Notes under the pieces: model-generated
What the model was told of the DNA's origin: nothing
Database searches by the model: none
What the model saw: only the letters and a program-made list of their open reading frames with translations
DNA from: Baylisascaris procyonis
Taxonomy: Eukaryota > Nematoda > Chromadorea > Rhabditida > Ascarididae
Assembly (NCBI GenBank): GCA_037389465.1
Contig: JAZARR010000088.1
Location: 4,340,001-4,404,000 of the forward strand
Length of the DNA stretch: 64,000 nucleotides
Direction of reading: 5' to 3'
Part shown: positions 38,542 through 53,424 of the stretch, one piece after another
Position numbering within the stretch: the first letter of the stretch is position 1
Layout of the letters: each line of letters opens with the position of its first letter
Translations under genes and position numbers: made by a program

Positions 38542-39396
38542 TCAGATAGTAGCAATGATTGTAGCTGCAAATTCTTTCTTTCTTACCTTTTGCCGTCCTC
38601 TTTCGCCTAAATTTCCTATTCCAGCAAAGCAGTTGTCTTTTCCGGTCTTGAATTACTGCACTTTGTGAGATATTTCATGTTGCCACCGTTTGAAAAAGCA
38701 GCGGTTGACAGATATGGGAGCCGATTTATGCAATCATGAAACTCAGCATTATTTTCTTCTTAGTTTCATAGAAGACTCATTTTTTTCAATATCATCTGCA
38801 CTAATAATGTGCCGTCGAATATTCACTAAACATCTCGCATTTCTCTTCAATTATTCTAGGCAACCTTGAAGTTTCAGGGATTTTGTTTTGTCTCCAATTT
38901 TATAGGAACTTCAACAGAATATTTTGCAAAGCCATCGGCATTGTAGATTTCGCATCAACGTTATAAACGCAGATTGTGTCGCTCGCATAATGTTGTGGAA
39001 TCACTCAAGTTTTTGATTAGTTTGAGCACCAACAGTTCTTTATATCCCTTTTACCTTTTTTTTTTTGAAATGAATGATGATTGCGAAAGTGAAGCACAAA
39101 AAATAGGCATATTTCAAAATCACTTGTGGCTCAATAAAGATTCACTTCGATAGGTATGTTCCATACACATTTAAGAAGCATGATGGAGTAGAAGAAGATG
39201 TACAGTAACAGCTGACCTTTTTTCTTTCATGGAGATGAGCTGCGAAGTATCCTAAGTTATGTTTTATTGCTCAGAGCATACTATGGTTGAAATGTTGTTG
39301 TCTCTCAAACTTCGAAAATAGAGAGGCAAGATGGCGCCTGAAAGAATTTGACGTCTTTCAGTTTGCCCTGGTCTTTGCTGAGAAACTGGGGCCACC

Positions 39397-40451
39397 TCAG
39401 AATTTGGGAACAAAGATGGGCCGGTTGCCATGACTTAAATCACTGCATCTGCGAGCTTCAGAAGCATTGATGTTCTTCTTCGAATCTTGGCGTTTTCCAG
39501 AAAAGAATCGCTTTCCACCCAGAAATCTTGTTCGCCCTAACCAACAATACGCCATGCTGCACAAGTAGGCGTAAGCCATTACGGTTCTTTCAAGACGACT
39601 AGCCACAAATTTTAAAAAGTCTCTTTCCTTTAAGAACAAGCCTCATCGGCTATTTTAGTAACTCTGAATTTCAAGACCTCCGAAAATCAGGGGCAGGGAC
39701 GACAATTGGGTTCGGTGAGAGTTACGGGCCACCAATCATCGACGACCCTAAAATTTAATTGGGAGTTCTCGAGGGATTTTTGTAGGGAACTAGAGGGCAA
39801 GAGAAATTCAAAGCTAATGAAAGCGCTGAGAGCAAAAATCACGTTTCCATTCGATTTTTGAACTTCAGAGCCCGTTCTCTGCACCACTTCTAACACCAAA
39901 GACGTTAGCAAGCCTTTCTGTGGTAGCCTCAGGGACCACTGTGGATGGCAATTGTGTCGTGTGCAACAGACAGTGCGTCGGAACAGTGATGCAGTCGTTT
40001 AACATCATATCAGCATGGGAATTTGATTCGGAGTATATTATATAACTAGAGTCCTATTATGGTATATGCGAAGGGCAAGCGAAATCTTATGAAGGCGGAC
40101 TGTGATCCATTGAACACTAAGGGACGAAGACTTCGATGTCGAATTGTGGGTCTCATCGGGATAGGCGTCATCTAGGTCTTCCCAAAAGTAAGATGCCATT
40201 TTTTTATCCCACTGTGATAGGTGGAAGAGAAAGGCTGAAATTTGCTCAATAGTCTGTGCAATAGGAGGGGATATGTTTATAGCTCTGCTAACGCATAGAA
40301 GACGGGATGTTTTCATGAGAAAAGCTAAACACATTGTGTGAGAGATTTGAATCTCATTCATTATGGCAAAGAGTAGGTAAATGAGGTAGAAGCACTTAAC
40401 GATGATCGCAGCCACTGGACGATGTTCTGCGTCATGACAGAAATGGCGCAT
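39397..40451 (-). pseudogene. G+C-richer island with three long broken minus-strand frames
   Basis: Minus-strand frames 40451-40038 (137 codons), roughly 39990-39687 (about 100 codons, same frame after stops) and 39639-39397 (another frame) are longer than expected here. Pieces include YFWEDLDDAYPDE, EVVQRTGSEVQKSNGN and RTRFLGGKRFFSGKRQ. No splice sites join them and no domain is recognised. A dead mobile element is the simplest reading. Chance cannot be excluded. Confidence 0.3.
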
Positions 40452-41959
40452 CTCAGTAATGCAATCGCTTACGGTGGATCTATTTGCTTAGTCGTTCATT
40501 CAGAGTGGTAGCGGTTTAGTCTTTCCGTCATTGTTTTTGAACTGTTGAGCAATAATTTGACCTAGGAATGAATACAAGAAGTGATTTTTGCGGTATCTGC
40601 CTGGTCTGTTGTGCTAGCCTACTGGCAAAATTTTCTTCGTTGTTGGGTGCCTAAAGTAAAAATCATGGTTTGAATATGTTTCCTCCCCCATTTGCGTCTG
40701 TTGAATCGGAATATAGCTTTCGTTTTCATAGACATCAACTATTACATCATCTGTTGACATTTTTCTCTCCCATTAGTAAATTTTTCAAACGATAAACAGT
40801 ATGCTAAAAAAAACCCAGTTCTTAAAAACTCCTATTCGTGATTACAGTTTTCAAAAATATTGTCTCAGGTTGCATTTCTACAGTATTTAACTGGACACAT
40901 TGAGGAATGTTAAAGGCTCTTATTTAGTTCCGTTCGAGTTAATGATCCATTCTGTGTGAACGTTTTGACTATAAAAAGTTTCGGAGACTTTTAAACATAT
41001 TCTTCTAAAGTAGTCAACTTTTCTAATGAGGATTTAAATCTATTCCTCACGTTTACCTGTATTTCCACATTTGTTGATATTTCGCGGAAATTGTCCTTAG
41101 GAATTTCGTCACTTGATGAGGATCGACCTCAAGAGAACGATATTCTGCAAATAAATTGAGAAAGAAATCATCCCTGATATATTTCTTTGACTTTATTTTC
41201 CGAGATAAGAATTGCAATACAATATAATGACAAAATAAGTACAAGATTTCTGCGTTAGTTAATTATGTGTTGTTTACAAGAACACTACTTGCGTCATTGC
41301 TCACTTTGTGTTATTGCTTGCATATTGTACTATATTAACGCCTACTGCTTTCATCACGTTTTTAATGACAATAATAATGAGTTCACTCGTACGCATAGGC
41401 ATTAAATAAGCAATATATACAACAAAGAGCATAAACACACTCAAGCAGATGTGACTGTGGGGGAGAATAAGCGAAAAAACCAGGAAGTATGGAAGGAGGA
41501 AGGAAACTGCACAGGTAACAATATTGGATAATTTAAAAATATTGAGAGCTTTTAAAAGAAATAGCGTGCTTTTATGAGAACAATGTTTTAATGAAAACTT
41601 TTGTACGAAAGCTTCATACTCGGCGTTACTCAACTCATGATGACCATAAGCGGCGGGCGTACTGCTAAGCGTACAAGATATACGTAACCGTTTTTCACAG
41701 CCCTCAAGTATTGTTCTTTGTTCGCAAGAATAAACTCCATCTATGCAGAGTTGCCGCCAATCTCCTCACTCGCTCCCACTGCCACACGTAGACCCACCCC
41801 ACCTTAGGAACAATCTAGCAACTGGAATGAATCATGACCACATCAATCCATTTTATATCCTTCCGAATTTGCTTCACACTAGTCTCACAAACACATTCTG
41901 GGCAAAGTTTGGTCTGTCTTTATCCTGTTGACTTTCTCCGACTTATTTCGCACGACACT

Positions 41960-42005
41960 ATTCACAGTTGACCTGTAGCCGACTGCTCTACCGTAGAGCT
42001 GCACT
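41960..42005 (-). repeat. tRNA-like relic with intact D arm (possible SINE head)
   Basis: On the minus strand, GCTCTACGGTAGAGC forms a perfect 4-bp D-arm stem with a GG-containing loop. CAGTCGGCTACAGGTCAACTG follows; the AGGTCAACTG part resembles a degraded B box. There is no proper acceptor stem. A tRNA-derived SINE is likely; the boundaries are not visible. Confidence 0.4.
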
Positions 42006-44172
42006 CTTAAAGAGAATACAAAATAAGCTGCAACTTTCCTTCTAAAATCCTGAACGAATGGTTGTTTTGGTCACAGAAATTTCAGCTTTGGCTCTAAAGC
42101 CATGTTCTACATGAATATTCTTCGGGTAACAATGAGCCGTCAAAAGACAAATATTTTCGCCTGCTGAGAATTCCATATCAGAAAAGCCAAACTTTCAAAC
42201 TATAAGCATCTCCACAAAGTGGGCAGATTTCGAATTGTTATTTTCAGCTAAAATCTATGATTACTTATTTTGAGAGTATTTTTAAGAACCTATCTTCGTT
42301 AGGCTACAATCAGAAGATATACATCTGTTTTCGTTTCATTTTAATTATGAGGTCTGCTGCTAGGGAGCATAGCGGAACTGCAATCCATTACCCTTCAATT
42401 AGTCACCATCAGATTCTGCCCACACCTAATTCATCCTCCTCCTTAGGAAATTAAGAGCATGCTTATGCTTATTACTACCCGTTCATTTCCGTTAATCTGT
42501 CCATTATCCAACTTTGGTATGTTCAAATATCTAATTTATTTGCTACCGATTCTGTTTTCACTCTCAATTATTCCATTCTTTAATGATGTCTCTTTGTTCA
42601 ATAACTTTTCTTCTTTTAAGCTATACAGCACTGCAGGAGAACACTTCTTCAAATATAAGTACGTGTTTACGTACATCATTTCAGCATTTTTTTTATAGAA
42701 TTTAAATGAACCACAGTTCAATAAAAACAAAAAAATTCAATCAATCTCGATAAATCAAATATTTGTTATTGTGTTCCGACTGTTGGGCGTGCATCCTCAT
42801 ATTCAAAAGAATTTCCTCACCAACTTTGATTCGTTTTCCTTCAACTCCTCCCCAGCTACCCTTCCCCCTTACTCCCCTCATGGAAAATTACCCTCCGTCG
42901 TTTTTTTTTTCTCAGGGCAGTATAAGCGGTCCCCATCTGATCTGAATCAAGTTACCTCATCAGGTTCTAACTAGAAGGATCGGAAATCGCTTTATTCGTC
43001 GCATAACGACTATGGCATTCTCCGTATCATATAACAAGTATTGGATACTTGCCACTTGTGTTTTCGCAACTCTTTGTCACTTACGCTTTAATAAATGTCA
43101 GAAATCAAGTGGCATCGCATACATTGTCTTCATTTCATGAAAATGGACTGCGTAATATTAATATGCTTTGAGTGGAGAATTAAAGTGGTAATCCATTTTT
43201 TAACACACAGAGCTATTTGAATGAAAATAAAAAAAGGAGATTAGTACAACATCAAGGTTTTATAATGACAGTTATGCAGAAACTATTAAAATCTCAAAAA
43301 AAAGAACAATTACATGCTCTAATATGGGGAGTTTCCTAATTGAATTCTGCTTGATTGAACTGTTCCAATTGCTGCTTTGTTGAGTCTTCAATTGCTTTGT
43401 TGAATTTGCATTTGATGTTTCATCACTACTGTTTAAATTTACTCAAACCGTTAACGAGTTTTACAAAATTACAAAAGCGTTTTTCACATTCTTTACAAGG
43501 GACTAGTTTACGTGCGTTATGTTTCTAAGAACAAGTCGGAAAATGCTACATAACAGTTGGCACAATAGGCCCATTCGCAACTTTCCCATTTGATCAACCG
43601 GTTTCACAAATTGCTAACGTAAAATGGAATATACAGAACGATGCCACATTTTAGGCTGATCCAATCGCCTCTAGACACCTGCAAAATGAGGTTCTTCTTC
43701 TATATGATGTGAGCGGTTCTAAATGAATATCAAATCGATGTGAAAGCGATGCACATTTTTGCATTTTTAAATAATTACAACTGTTTCTGAAGTTTATGAA
43801 TGGATATAAAGGGTATAGAAGAGTCGATGGTGAATGTTACATTCTTCAAATTTCGTACCTCTAATATCATCCATTACCAAGATGAAATCGAGTAGACGCA
43901 TAAATGCATACATCCACATGCATACGTTATTATCTGATACGCTTTTGCTTTTGCAAAGTAAATTTGCAACGAGTGCATTTCAAAATACCACCTCGAAATA
44001 CAGTAATCCTGAATAATATAAGTTGGTCAGAATTTTCAACGTTATTGTTACAAAAATAATGGTGCAGTGATGGAACTGATCAATTAGCTTTCGAGAGAAG
44101 GCAATCTGTTTCCTTAAGTCTCAAATATGAGAATGACTTCCTAGGAGAGGTAATTGTTCACTTTTAGGACTA

Positions 44173-44191
44173 GCCTACTTTTCGAGTAGGC
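44173..44191. repeat. 7-bp hairpin
   Basis: GCCTACT and AGTAGGC pair perfectly around TTTCG. The stem is richer in G+C than its surroundings. Role unknown. Confidence 0.8.
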
Positions 44192-45326
44192 AAGTATAAA
44201 GGCTAAAAAAATAGCGCATTATGATTTGCACTCTACAAATCTGCAAATAGCTTTCTTACAAGAGCTTGCAAATTGATATCAGGTGTTGCTTATTTGTGAG
44301 AAATGTTTCAACGCCTCCACATGTCACGTTTTTAACGGATGTTTCAATTAACGTTGCATAAATCTTTTCTTTACGTGAAAGTGAAAATTTGAACCCAGAC
44401 AGTCTTAGAGCTATTATTTCGGCTACACTGCATTGCTGATACTCTTGTCCGGTGATAACTCCTATAATTAAATTTACTGTGATCATAAATTAACGTGAAT
44501 GCAAAGTGCTTCTTAGAAGGCAGTTTTGAAATGGAAAGCAAATCAGATTCTTATGTGGAGGGTCATCGATTCTACTACTCAATTGAGTAAGTTCTGGGGA
44601 ATATAAAAGCAATTTAGTGAAAAAATATTAGAGAACTTTTTCTGGTTGCATACATTACAGGTTGAGTACGTACAAGTGAGAAGGTCCTAAGCGCTAAGCT
44701 GCCTTCTGATTAGCTAATTCAACAATGAGTGGAGACGCAGATTAGCTCTAGCTCGAGCAGATCGACTCTTCTGCTACCAATGCAATGAACTTTGTTGATT
44801 CTTTTTATTGCTGTCTACATGACCTGTATGGATTTATTAAAGTGCTTTTATGCTCGAAGAAGTAGTAGTTAAAAAATTTGAAAACCTCCTCACATTATTT
44901 TACTATGCTTGATTGTCAAGTAAAAATTAACGAATAATTAATCACTCTTGTATTATGTATTGTTTATTTTTTATTTTTTCTTCTATCGTATTGATGCAAT
45001 CGATTTGTTTGCGTGCACAAATGTGACTACAAGAAAAGCGTGCACAATAATGCACATTTCGTGCATTTTCTCTCTTTTCCTTTAATATTGATTTAATTGT
45101 ACTTTGATCACGTATATATGGTGCACTCATTTCGTTCTCGAGGCATTTCAATTGCGACATTCAAATGAAGAAATGAGAGAGAGAAATTTGATTCCATTTA
45201 CGAACACGCTATTTGAACACTTTAAAAGCATCACCATATATGCCTCGTTTGGTATCAATATGTCGACAAATATCGACAAATTAGTTCATAAGAACGATTT
45301 ATTGCAACAGCTTTGTACAAATCTAA

Positions 45327-45384
45327 AGTATAGAATAAATTATCGGCATTCTATATCCATGATTTATGCTTTTTATTCTATACT
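45327..45384. repeat. 13-bp inverted repeat with 32-base spacer
   Basis: AGTATAGAATAAA at 45327-45339 and its exact complement at 45372-45384 can form a hairpin of about 58 bases. It could be a MITE relic or a small hairpin RNA; neither is shown. Confidence 0.85.
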
Positions 45385-48300
45385 CATTGATAGTTTACGT
45401 TGATATTTCGATATATATCGTTGAAAATGAGAATTTTATTACAATCGTACGTACTTAGAAGCCATAACTAAAAGTCTATTATAATTGAAAGCTATCGAAC
45501 ATAATTGAAGCGCCTCATTTTAATCATAACGGAACTCACATCGAAAATGTACTCATCTTAAACGAAAACGCTAATCTTAGAATTTTTTCCGGCAAATTTC
45601 CGCTATTTATTTTCAGTGTGAAAAAGTTTCGATTTAAAGTTCATTTCTTTCAAAGAAAAATTTTCAAAATGTTCGACATCTAGCTTTTGTCAAAAATGAT
45701 GACTCATCACATCGAAAACATAACTACGCCATATCTAACTTGAAAAATCTCCTCATATTGTTCGTAGAAAAAGTTTTATCGCGAAAATTTATTTCGCAAT
45801 GATCGTGCAAGTAATCTGAAACTATTTTACTGATTCTCTTACTTTTTCGTACGGTTTTGCCAATATGTAATTTAGAGTCAGATATGTCATCTAGTAGCGG
45901 AGCACATCACGAGTGAGTCAGCGTTATTCAACAGGAAATTCAAAGCGCTTCCGAAATCCTAACGTATATTTTGATCCGTGGCTTTGAGCTTTGCGAAGTT
46001 CAAGCGACTTCGTCCTAAGTCATGCCGCATTGAAAAGTATAAAGAATCAAAGGAGTCAATGAAAAGTTTTCAGATTGCTCGAACGATCCAAGGAAAAATA
46101 TTTCTTGGCTGAAATTTTTTTCAAGGCAGTTTAAAAAATCGCAATTGTAGTCTCCAGGTTGCGGGAAGTGAATTTCAGCAATTCCACCAGACTATGTATT
46201 AATCGACCCGCCACCTTCCGCGTATGGCGCTCCTTGCTTCCGTTTTTCGTCTCCTTTTCGCAAAAAAAAAAAAGTACAGAATAGAGGTAACATTGCATCA
46301 TTCATGTTTGTTTGAGGAGTACAACGAAGTGCTATACCATTGCAGATACACAAAAGTGGGGAAGAATTAATTGTCGCTTTTCATAAGATATTTTAATTTT
46401 TTCATAGAATATTCTATCATATGTCTTTATATAATAAATAAAAACAAATCTTCTCTGCCGGTTTCAGATCTCATGATTTTCACGAATCACATTCGCAATC
46501 TTATCACTTAAAATTTTTGAAAAAATTTTGCTGCATTATAGCTTGACATTTTTTATCATGGCTTTCTATGGAAATTTATAAACGCTTGTGAAATGATTTA
46601 CGAGCCTGAAATTCGAAGAGCCCATCTGATATTCATTCGAGGTGGCAATTTGAGTATTCACAGTTGGAAAAGGATACCTTTCAGCCGGCAAATGAGTTTT
46701 TTGATTCATATTTTCGACCTTAACGTTGTGCTTTTTTGTCGTTTCTACTAAAATAGTTTTAGAAGATTGAGCTTAACACTTCCTTCATGGAAGATTCAGC
46801 TTTCTTTAATAGTATGAATTTTTTCCTCAAAATCTTGCAGTTATAAGTTATGTTATAATTCGTCGCATCTAAAAGTCTTTCAACTTTTCTTATTACTAGG
46901 AGAGAAATTAAAAGAAGAAGTAATTCATTTCCATATGCAATTATTAGCAAAACATGCTATTAATTATATGGAAAAATAAGGCAATAGAATTTGAAATGTT
47001 TTAATAAAATGTGAGGCATTTACTATTGTTGACATTGCGATGCTCTTCAATAATATTGAGAAGGCTGAAAAGAATGATTAATAATAATGCTAAAATGCCG
47101 CTTCCGTTTTCCTAAACAGTTGTTGTTTTTCTAACGGTTTTATTTAAGCATGACAAACTATACTGAATGCAATTAGTGAACTGTGATTAAGTTACCGATA
47201 GCGCTCAAAATTAATGGATTTCATAGCGTTAGATGAACAATATGAAGTAAGAAGGAGGAGGGAGGGATTTGTTCTTTACCAAATTTCTTTTAATGACGAA
47301 AATGTTGGCTGAAGTATAATTTTCCGTTTTCCTCTATCTTATCCTATGGAGGTTTCTTTTTATTAAGTGAGTATATTTTGCGTATGTGTTGATTTGTTGC
47401 GCTTTTTTTTTGTGTGTTATTTATCCATGCATGAGCAAGTTTCAGTAGTCAACATTGATTGAAGGATTATCATCGACATGTAAAGACGTTAGAGTTAGAT
47501 AGACAAATTTCTTCTTCCATTGTAGAGAGGAGTTCCTATAGCTTCAAATCGTTCATATATGCTAAGTGAGTATTGTTGTATTAGTAGCAATATTATTGAC
47601 GCTATAATGTGCAAGAGATTGAAAATTATAATTGTTCTTCTATAAGTGCTATTTGAAAAAGCGATAACAAAAACAACAAAAAAAAAAAAAATGAAATCAT
47701 CAAACTAGGTGCTTCTTTTTTTTTGACAAAATGGCAGTAGTATAAATGTACATCCTCGTAGATACGTCGATCAATAGTGAAGAAATGAACCACATCACGT
47801 TTAAATAACATTGTATTTGAGCTAAATTGTGTGCCAAATCGTATGTGCATCGTTGTCCCTCGAAACGCGATACTACCCTCTTCATACCGCCCATCACACT
47901 TTCATCGGGTTGGATATTCGCTGATTAGTTGTCTTATTAAGACCGATTGCTTCAATTCATTGGTGCAATTTGCTGGAAATACTTCTAAATGACCTTTTGC
48001 TGTGATATATATGAGTGTAATAGTTCATGAACATCCCGTTGAACTTAATGTTTATGTGTGTTTTTCACTAGCGGTTTATTATTGCTATAGGTTGTATTAT
48101 AAGATTACAGGTTATATTATTGGATTATGAAGACTTCTCGAAGTTTCATTTGTGAATAAAAAGTAGTATACGAATGAAGTATGAGTGGATGGAGAGAGAG
48201 GAAAAACGGGGGCGTTAGTTGATGGAGGTGGATGAGTTTCTTCGATAAGGTAATTTCCCAACGGAGAGTGCAATTTCATATCAATAATAATACAAATTTT

Positions 48301-50356
48301 TATACGTCCCTAATCTACAGAGATAGTAATTGTTAGCTGAAGTATATTGTGTGATATATGGAATAGCTGCTTTGAAAATGAATTTCAACTATGAACATAA
48401 TAGCAAGTGCTTAAAGAGATTTGCGTTGAAAAGTTTCATTAAAATTTGCCGGAAATGCTTTTTTGATAGCTATAAGCTGGCAACATATGGTGTTGGTTTT
48501 GTTAATTTATTGTGTGCTGTTGTTATTGTGATCAATAGATGATTTCTAAAGAAATATGAAAAAATTAGATTCTATCAATGCTATTGTCTGTGTAATAATT
48601 TAGTGGCTATGATGTACTTTTAAAAAAATGTTTTAGTCAGTTTTTAGGAGTTTTTTTTCGTAGAGTGGATAATAAGGGATTTTACGCAACAAGCAAACAA
48701 TAAATAACATATTTCATTATGAGATGAAAGAAGTTGCGATAATACAAAAATATCTGGGCTATAGAGATGTTGCTATGCTGATTGCCTAGATTTATTGATG
48801 AAGCTTTACTTGTTAAAGAAGAAATGTTTAAGTTATCCCGATTATATAATAGTAATGAAAATTTGAGCAATTTTTTCGTTGGTTTAAAATAGACGCTATT
48901 TCACCCTTACTAGTCATATTTGCAGTTGATAGATTTGGTGCTGCTCTAAAAAGTTTTCATTTTCATTGAACAGAACCATCGAAAGTTGAGATTTTTGGAC
49001 AGAAAGAATGATTTAGTCAACTGACATAGGATAAAATATCTTTTTCGACAATGATTGTGTGAAAGAATGATTGTTGAAAATTTTCCGGGAACCAATTTTT
49101 TACACAACATCAGAAACTTTCTTGCATTTTCTACCCTTTCTCATTCAAATACCGATTTTGAGCGATTAGCATTCCACAATTCGTTGCATCAATGGGTTAT
49201 TGAGATTGGTATAGTCCAACATCGTTTTATACACCTTTACTCTTTCTTGACGAAGATATTGTTAGGGAAGATCTAATGAAGTATGGATTGCTGTTGGGAA
49301 GCGTTTAAATGAATGGGTGGTCCTAGACTGTTGCAAAGTGAAGTAGCATTTGGCGGAAAACTCCAGAATGCACCATTTATGTGACGGAAGAGTTGAAGAT
49401 TGGCTACAGAAAATGTGACATTACGATGTGCGGTGTCGTTAGCACTCGATAGTTGACCGTCGTTCGTGTTGGCTCGATGTTACGAGACGTTAGAGCGTTT
49501 ATCTAAGGAAATAAGTGCATCTATGCAACGAGAGCCATCTAATTTCTTTGATTTTACGACACTCAATCAGGCAAATTTTTAATATAGTATGTAACAAGAG
49601 ATGAAAATTCAACAAAATAGATAAAATTAGCGAATGAATAGCACTCTGTACAAATGATTGAGTAAAGATGCAACGATAACATAAGTAACTAATTCTTAAT
49701 ATCGATATTTGTCCACTTATTTCTTTAGCTAGAGATGCCGACGTAATATATGCTTACTTATTGCGCTATGTTTTTATAAAATAAGCATTTAGTCTTTTAG
49801 GTTATTTGCAAAACATCCATCGTCAATAAACGAAGAAAACAATGAGCGCTTCTTTCTTTATTTTATTTGTAGTTAGGAAATACAAATTGCGAAGAAGATC
49901 CAATTTTGAAGTTTTAAAATAATTGAAAAATTATCGACGTAAAAAGAACTTTTAATTTATCTTTTCTCTCTATTTCACGTCAACAAATAGATAAAATAGA
50001 TAGAATTAGCAAATTGATAATATCGCAAATTTTTTTTAAAAAAATAAAATACTCTTTTTATACTCGATTATTGTTACGTGAGCGAATCTAGTAACGTACT
50101 GAGAAAAAATCTTCCTTATACGCATAAGAATTTCGTTAAAGTTATGAATCGCCTCTTTTTCTCTTTAATTCTAATTAGTCACAAAAAGAGTGTAGTTGAA
50201 CATTTTTGGATTTTCAGATTGTGAGCGGCATCTAAAATATGAGCATTCAAAGAGAAAATATAAAACTTTTTATTATGCAAATACTAAAAAGATAGTGCTA
50301 AGATGCTATGAAAATCGAACGCTATAGGGACAAAGTAGTCGAAGAAAATTCATCTG

Positions 50357-50359
<3 letters not shown>

Positions 50360-50415
<56 letters not shown>
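50360..50415. repeat. (TA)n microsatellite
   Basis: About 55 bases of TA repeat in intergenic DNA. Confidence 0.99.
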
Positions 50416-50418
<3 letters not shown>

Positions 50419-53400
50419 CACATTTTTTCGAAGGTCCCACACATTGTGTACATCTTGAAAAAAAGGTTTTTTCTTACATAATGTTTGCATTTCAAATCCC
50501 TTTCATATTATTTGCTTGAATGCTTAAGTACTGCCATTTTCTACTAATTAATTTGCCAATGCATTGATGATGGTAATGTGTTATTAGCAAGCAATGATCA
50601 ATTAATTACCTTCAAAACAAAATATCGCAATTAACTCTTTTTTAGGATGTATAATAGTATGACTTAAAGAAGGATGAATTTTAGAGGAATTGTTGCTTAG
50701 AATCGAACGCTGTTCGAAAACTAATATGTTCTTCGAGCGTTCAGCCAAAATAGGATGCTCTAAGGATTTCTTGGCCATCAGATAGTAGGATTCGCATGCG
50801 ATTAAAACCATGCCAACTGGTAGAAAGAAGCAAACAACTTCCGTGTTCAAATTCCCAAATATTGACTGCAATGAGCTTTTCATATGGTTGCTATCCTATC
50901 GGTGCTTTTTCAGTCTAGTTTGTCAATATTATTTATTTATTTACTTATTTCAAAGTCTCGAAACCAGAAAACATTTCACTGATACTTAACTATCGTTGAT
51001 ACTTAACTGGAATTCATGATTTCTTGTGCTGAAATGCCCCAATTGGGACGTGAATTTGTCCTTTGTCATTGCGCAGTCTTAACACTACTTTTACCGTTGA
51101 TCATACATTCGGCACACCTATTCCATCAAATTTAATGAGCTTATCGCGTGAAATACGAAGCCACTTTTGTACTATATCTCATGAATTGGCTTACTAGCAA
51201 TTGAGGGAAGTGGGTTTCTCTACAAAAACTTTTTCTGCACATCAAAATTTTTTATAAATTTTCAACTTCTTTGCGAAAAACACTTCATGGCTTCTCAATC
51301 TGTTTCGGATGTGCTTTCGTTTTGTGTCTTTTTCCAATGTGGTGCTATAACTGTGCTGCACTAAAATATTCGTATAAAATATTCGTCGAATAATTTGAAA
51401 GTATTTTCAGTAGAATGTATTATTTCCAATTTGTTATGCACAAATTAATACTTTCATCAAATTTATCGAACCATACTAATTGAGGTGCCGTTAGGTGCGC
51501 TCTAATCAGAAGAGAACGCTTAAAGTGCAACAGAAGGAGTTTTTTTTAAGCTTATTATTGAAAGTTTTAGCAGTGTGAACACAAATTTTTTCAGGATATA
51601 TGCGTGTTAGTTTATGAAAATAAATTAACAGTGATAATTTATGAGGCTTGAGAGCGACATTCAAAAAAATTTTGTTTTTGAACGTCTTGAAGCGAGACAT
51701 CATATCGAATATTTCATATCTCACGGGCATTGTTCCCTCTACCCTCTTCCTCCTTTCATTTTCTTTCTTCGCTTATGGGAAGTACCTGTTCAGGTGAGGG
51801 AGGAGAGGGGGGAGGGGGATCATAAAATTTTCCATCTCATACCTGTTCAATTAAATTAATTCTTAACAGATGTTATATTGCACTAGGTTAAAAAATACAA
51901 TCTTGTACGTTGAAGATTAGATTAATCACTATTCATATCTGCGGCAATGATTTATCCAATATGGAGAGGAATAGATAAATGTAGTTTACTATATTACAAG
52001 CAATGAATGCTGTGTTGCTGCTGTGTTAGTCTTTTATTCTGCTTTATAAGTATAAAACAATCTGTAATTAAATAATTTGCACTTTAACGCTCTTTTTTTT
52101 TTTTTTTGTACATCTAAGAATGTTTGTTAAGTTCCGCTATTTTGTGCTGTTGTTTTCCCGCTTAACGATTGAAATAAATCATTTTCTTCTATTACAATAG
52201 AATTTTATATATCAAAGTAGCTATGGATTATATCTAATTTTTTTTTAGCAACTGATGCCCCTTACCTTCATGTATTACTAACTTAATGTAAAAATATATG
52301 ACATCAATTAGCATGATACTATGAGAAGTTGGCAATAATGCTTGTCCATTCTACTAATTAAAAATCTCTCCACCTATCTAAGAAGCTATCCGCTTTTATC
52401 GCTTTCAGCATATTCTTCTACACTTCATGCAAATATTTATGTTGATTTATTCTAATTTGATGGCATTCTATACTGCATATGAGATTTTTTCAAACATCAT
52501 TATCCGTCTCAATTCTTTAGGGAAAATTGTTGGTCAAATTTTTGTGTACCATTTAAAGAATTTCAATCAAACCGTATATTTGGTATGACGATTAACTATC
52601 GCTTATAATTGCTGCACTCCAATCAAACGTGTATATGATGCTCTGAAGATGATCATAGATTTTGAATTGTATGAATTTTATCTCAAAAGAGAGCGGTAAA
52701 CCATTTTTCGCCCACTTAAAGATCTAATAAATTAAATGTTTTATTTAGCAGTGTTGGTTCTCATTAATTACGAAAATGAAAAAAATAAATAAACTGCAGG
52801 CCCATGTAAAGAGGTAGCAAGACAGTGGATAATGCGCCCTTCCGCCAATTGGGAAGGTACTAATTCGATTCTGAGTACGATACAATGCTTCACCTCGCTA
52901 ATTAAGAAATTTTTTCAGAAGCCGGCTTTATTTTTGCTCAGGCTAATCGCAAAAATTCGCATGTCCACGATGTCACTTTACGAGGCTACTGCGCCAATCG
53001 ATATTCAGTCAGAATAAAGTTGCAGGTATGGCTTCGGCTGAAAGTATTATGCCTTAAGGAGTGCAACAGAGCGATGAGCGCAGAAGCGGTATGTCATTGT
53101 GCACGAGTATTGGAAAATGCTTGCGTCAGGTGGGCGTCTTGCATTCTTCTTTTTTTTTTTTTTTCAGCAATGCAAATACAATAATCTATATGTTTCAATT
53201 CTCTAGGTGTTTTTTTAATCCTGATGCCACGGTGAAACCCCATCATCTTATATATAGTTATGCTCACTCCGTCGTATCACGAGCATTTTAGGGATCTGTT
53301 TAGGGATCATTTATGCTTCGGAAAAAAGATGTTTGCATTAAATAGACGGCGTTAAAAGAACTGACAGCTAGCACTGCTGTTTGTTTGTACTGCTAGTAGT

Positions 53401-53424
53401 GTAGCGATAACGCTCTTTCATTGT

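Larger units (their letters stand above)
40452..53344. other. Long AT-rich gene desert
   Basis: No convincing exon was seen on either strand. It holds the tRNA-like relic near 41980, the hairpins at 44173 and 45327, the TA array at 50360 and several poly-T runs. Confidence 0.55.

Noticed and set aside
52815..52875. tRNA-like bases with AATTCGATTCTG
   Set aside because: The A-box match is poor and the stems do not form; weaker than the pieces at 41960 and 60888.
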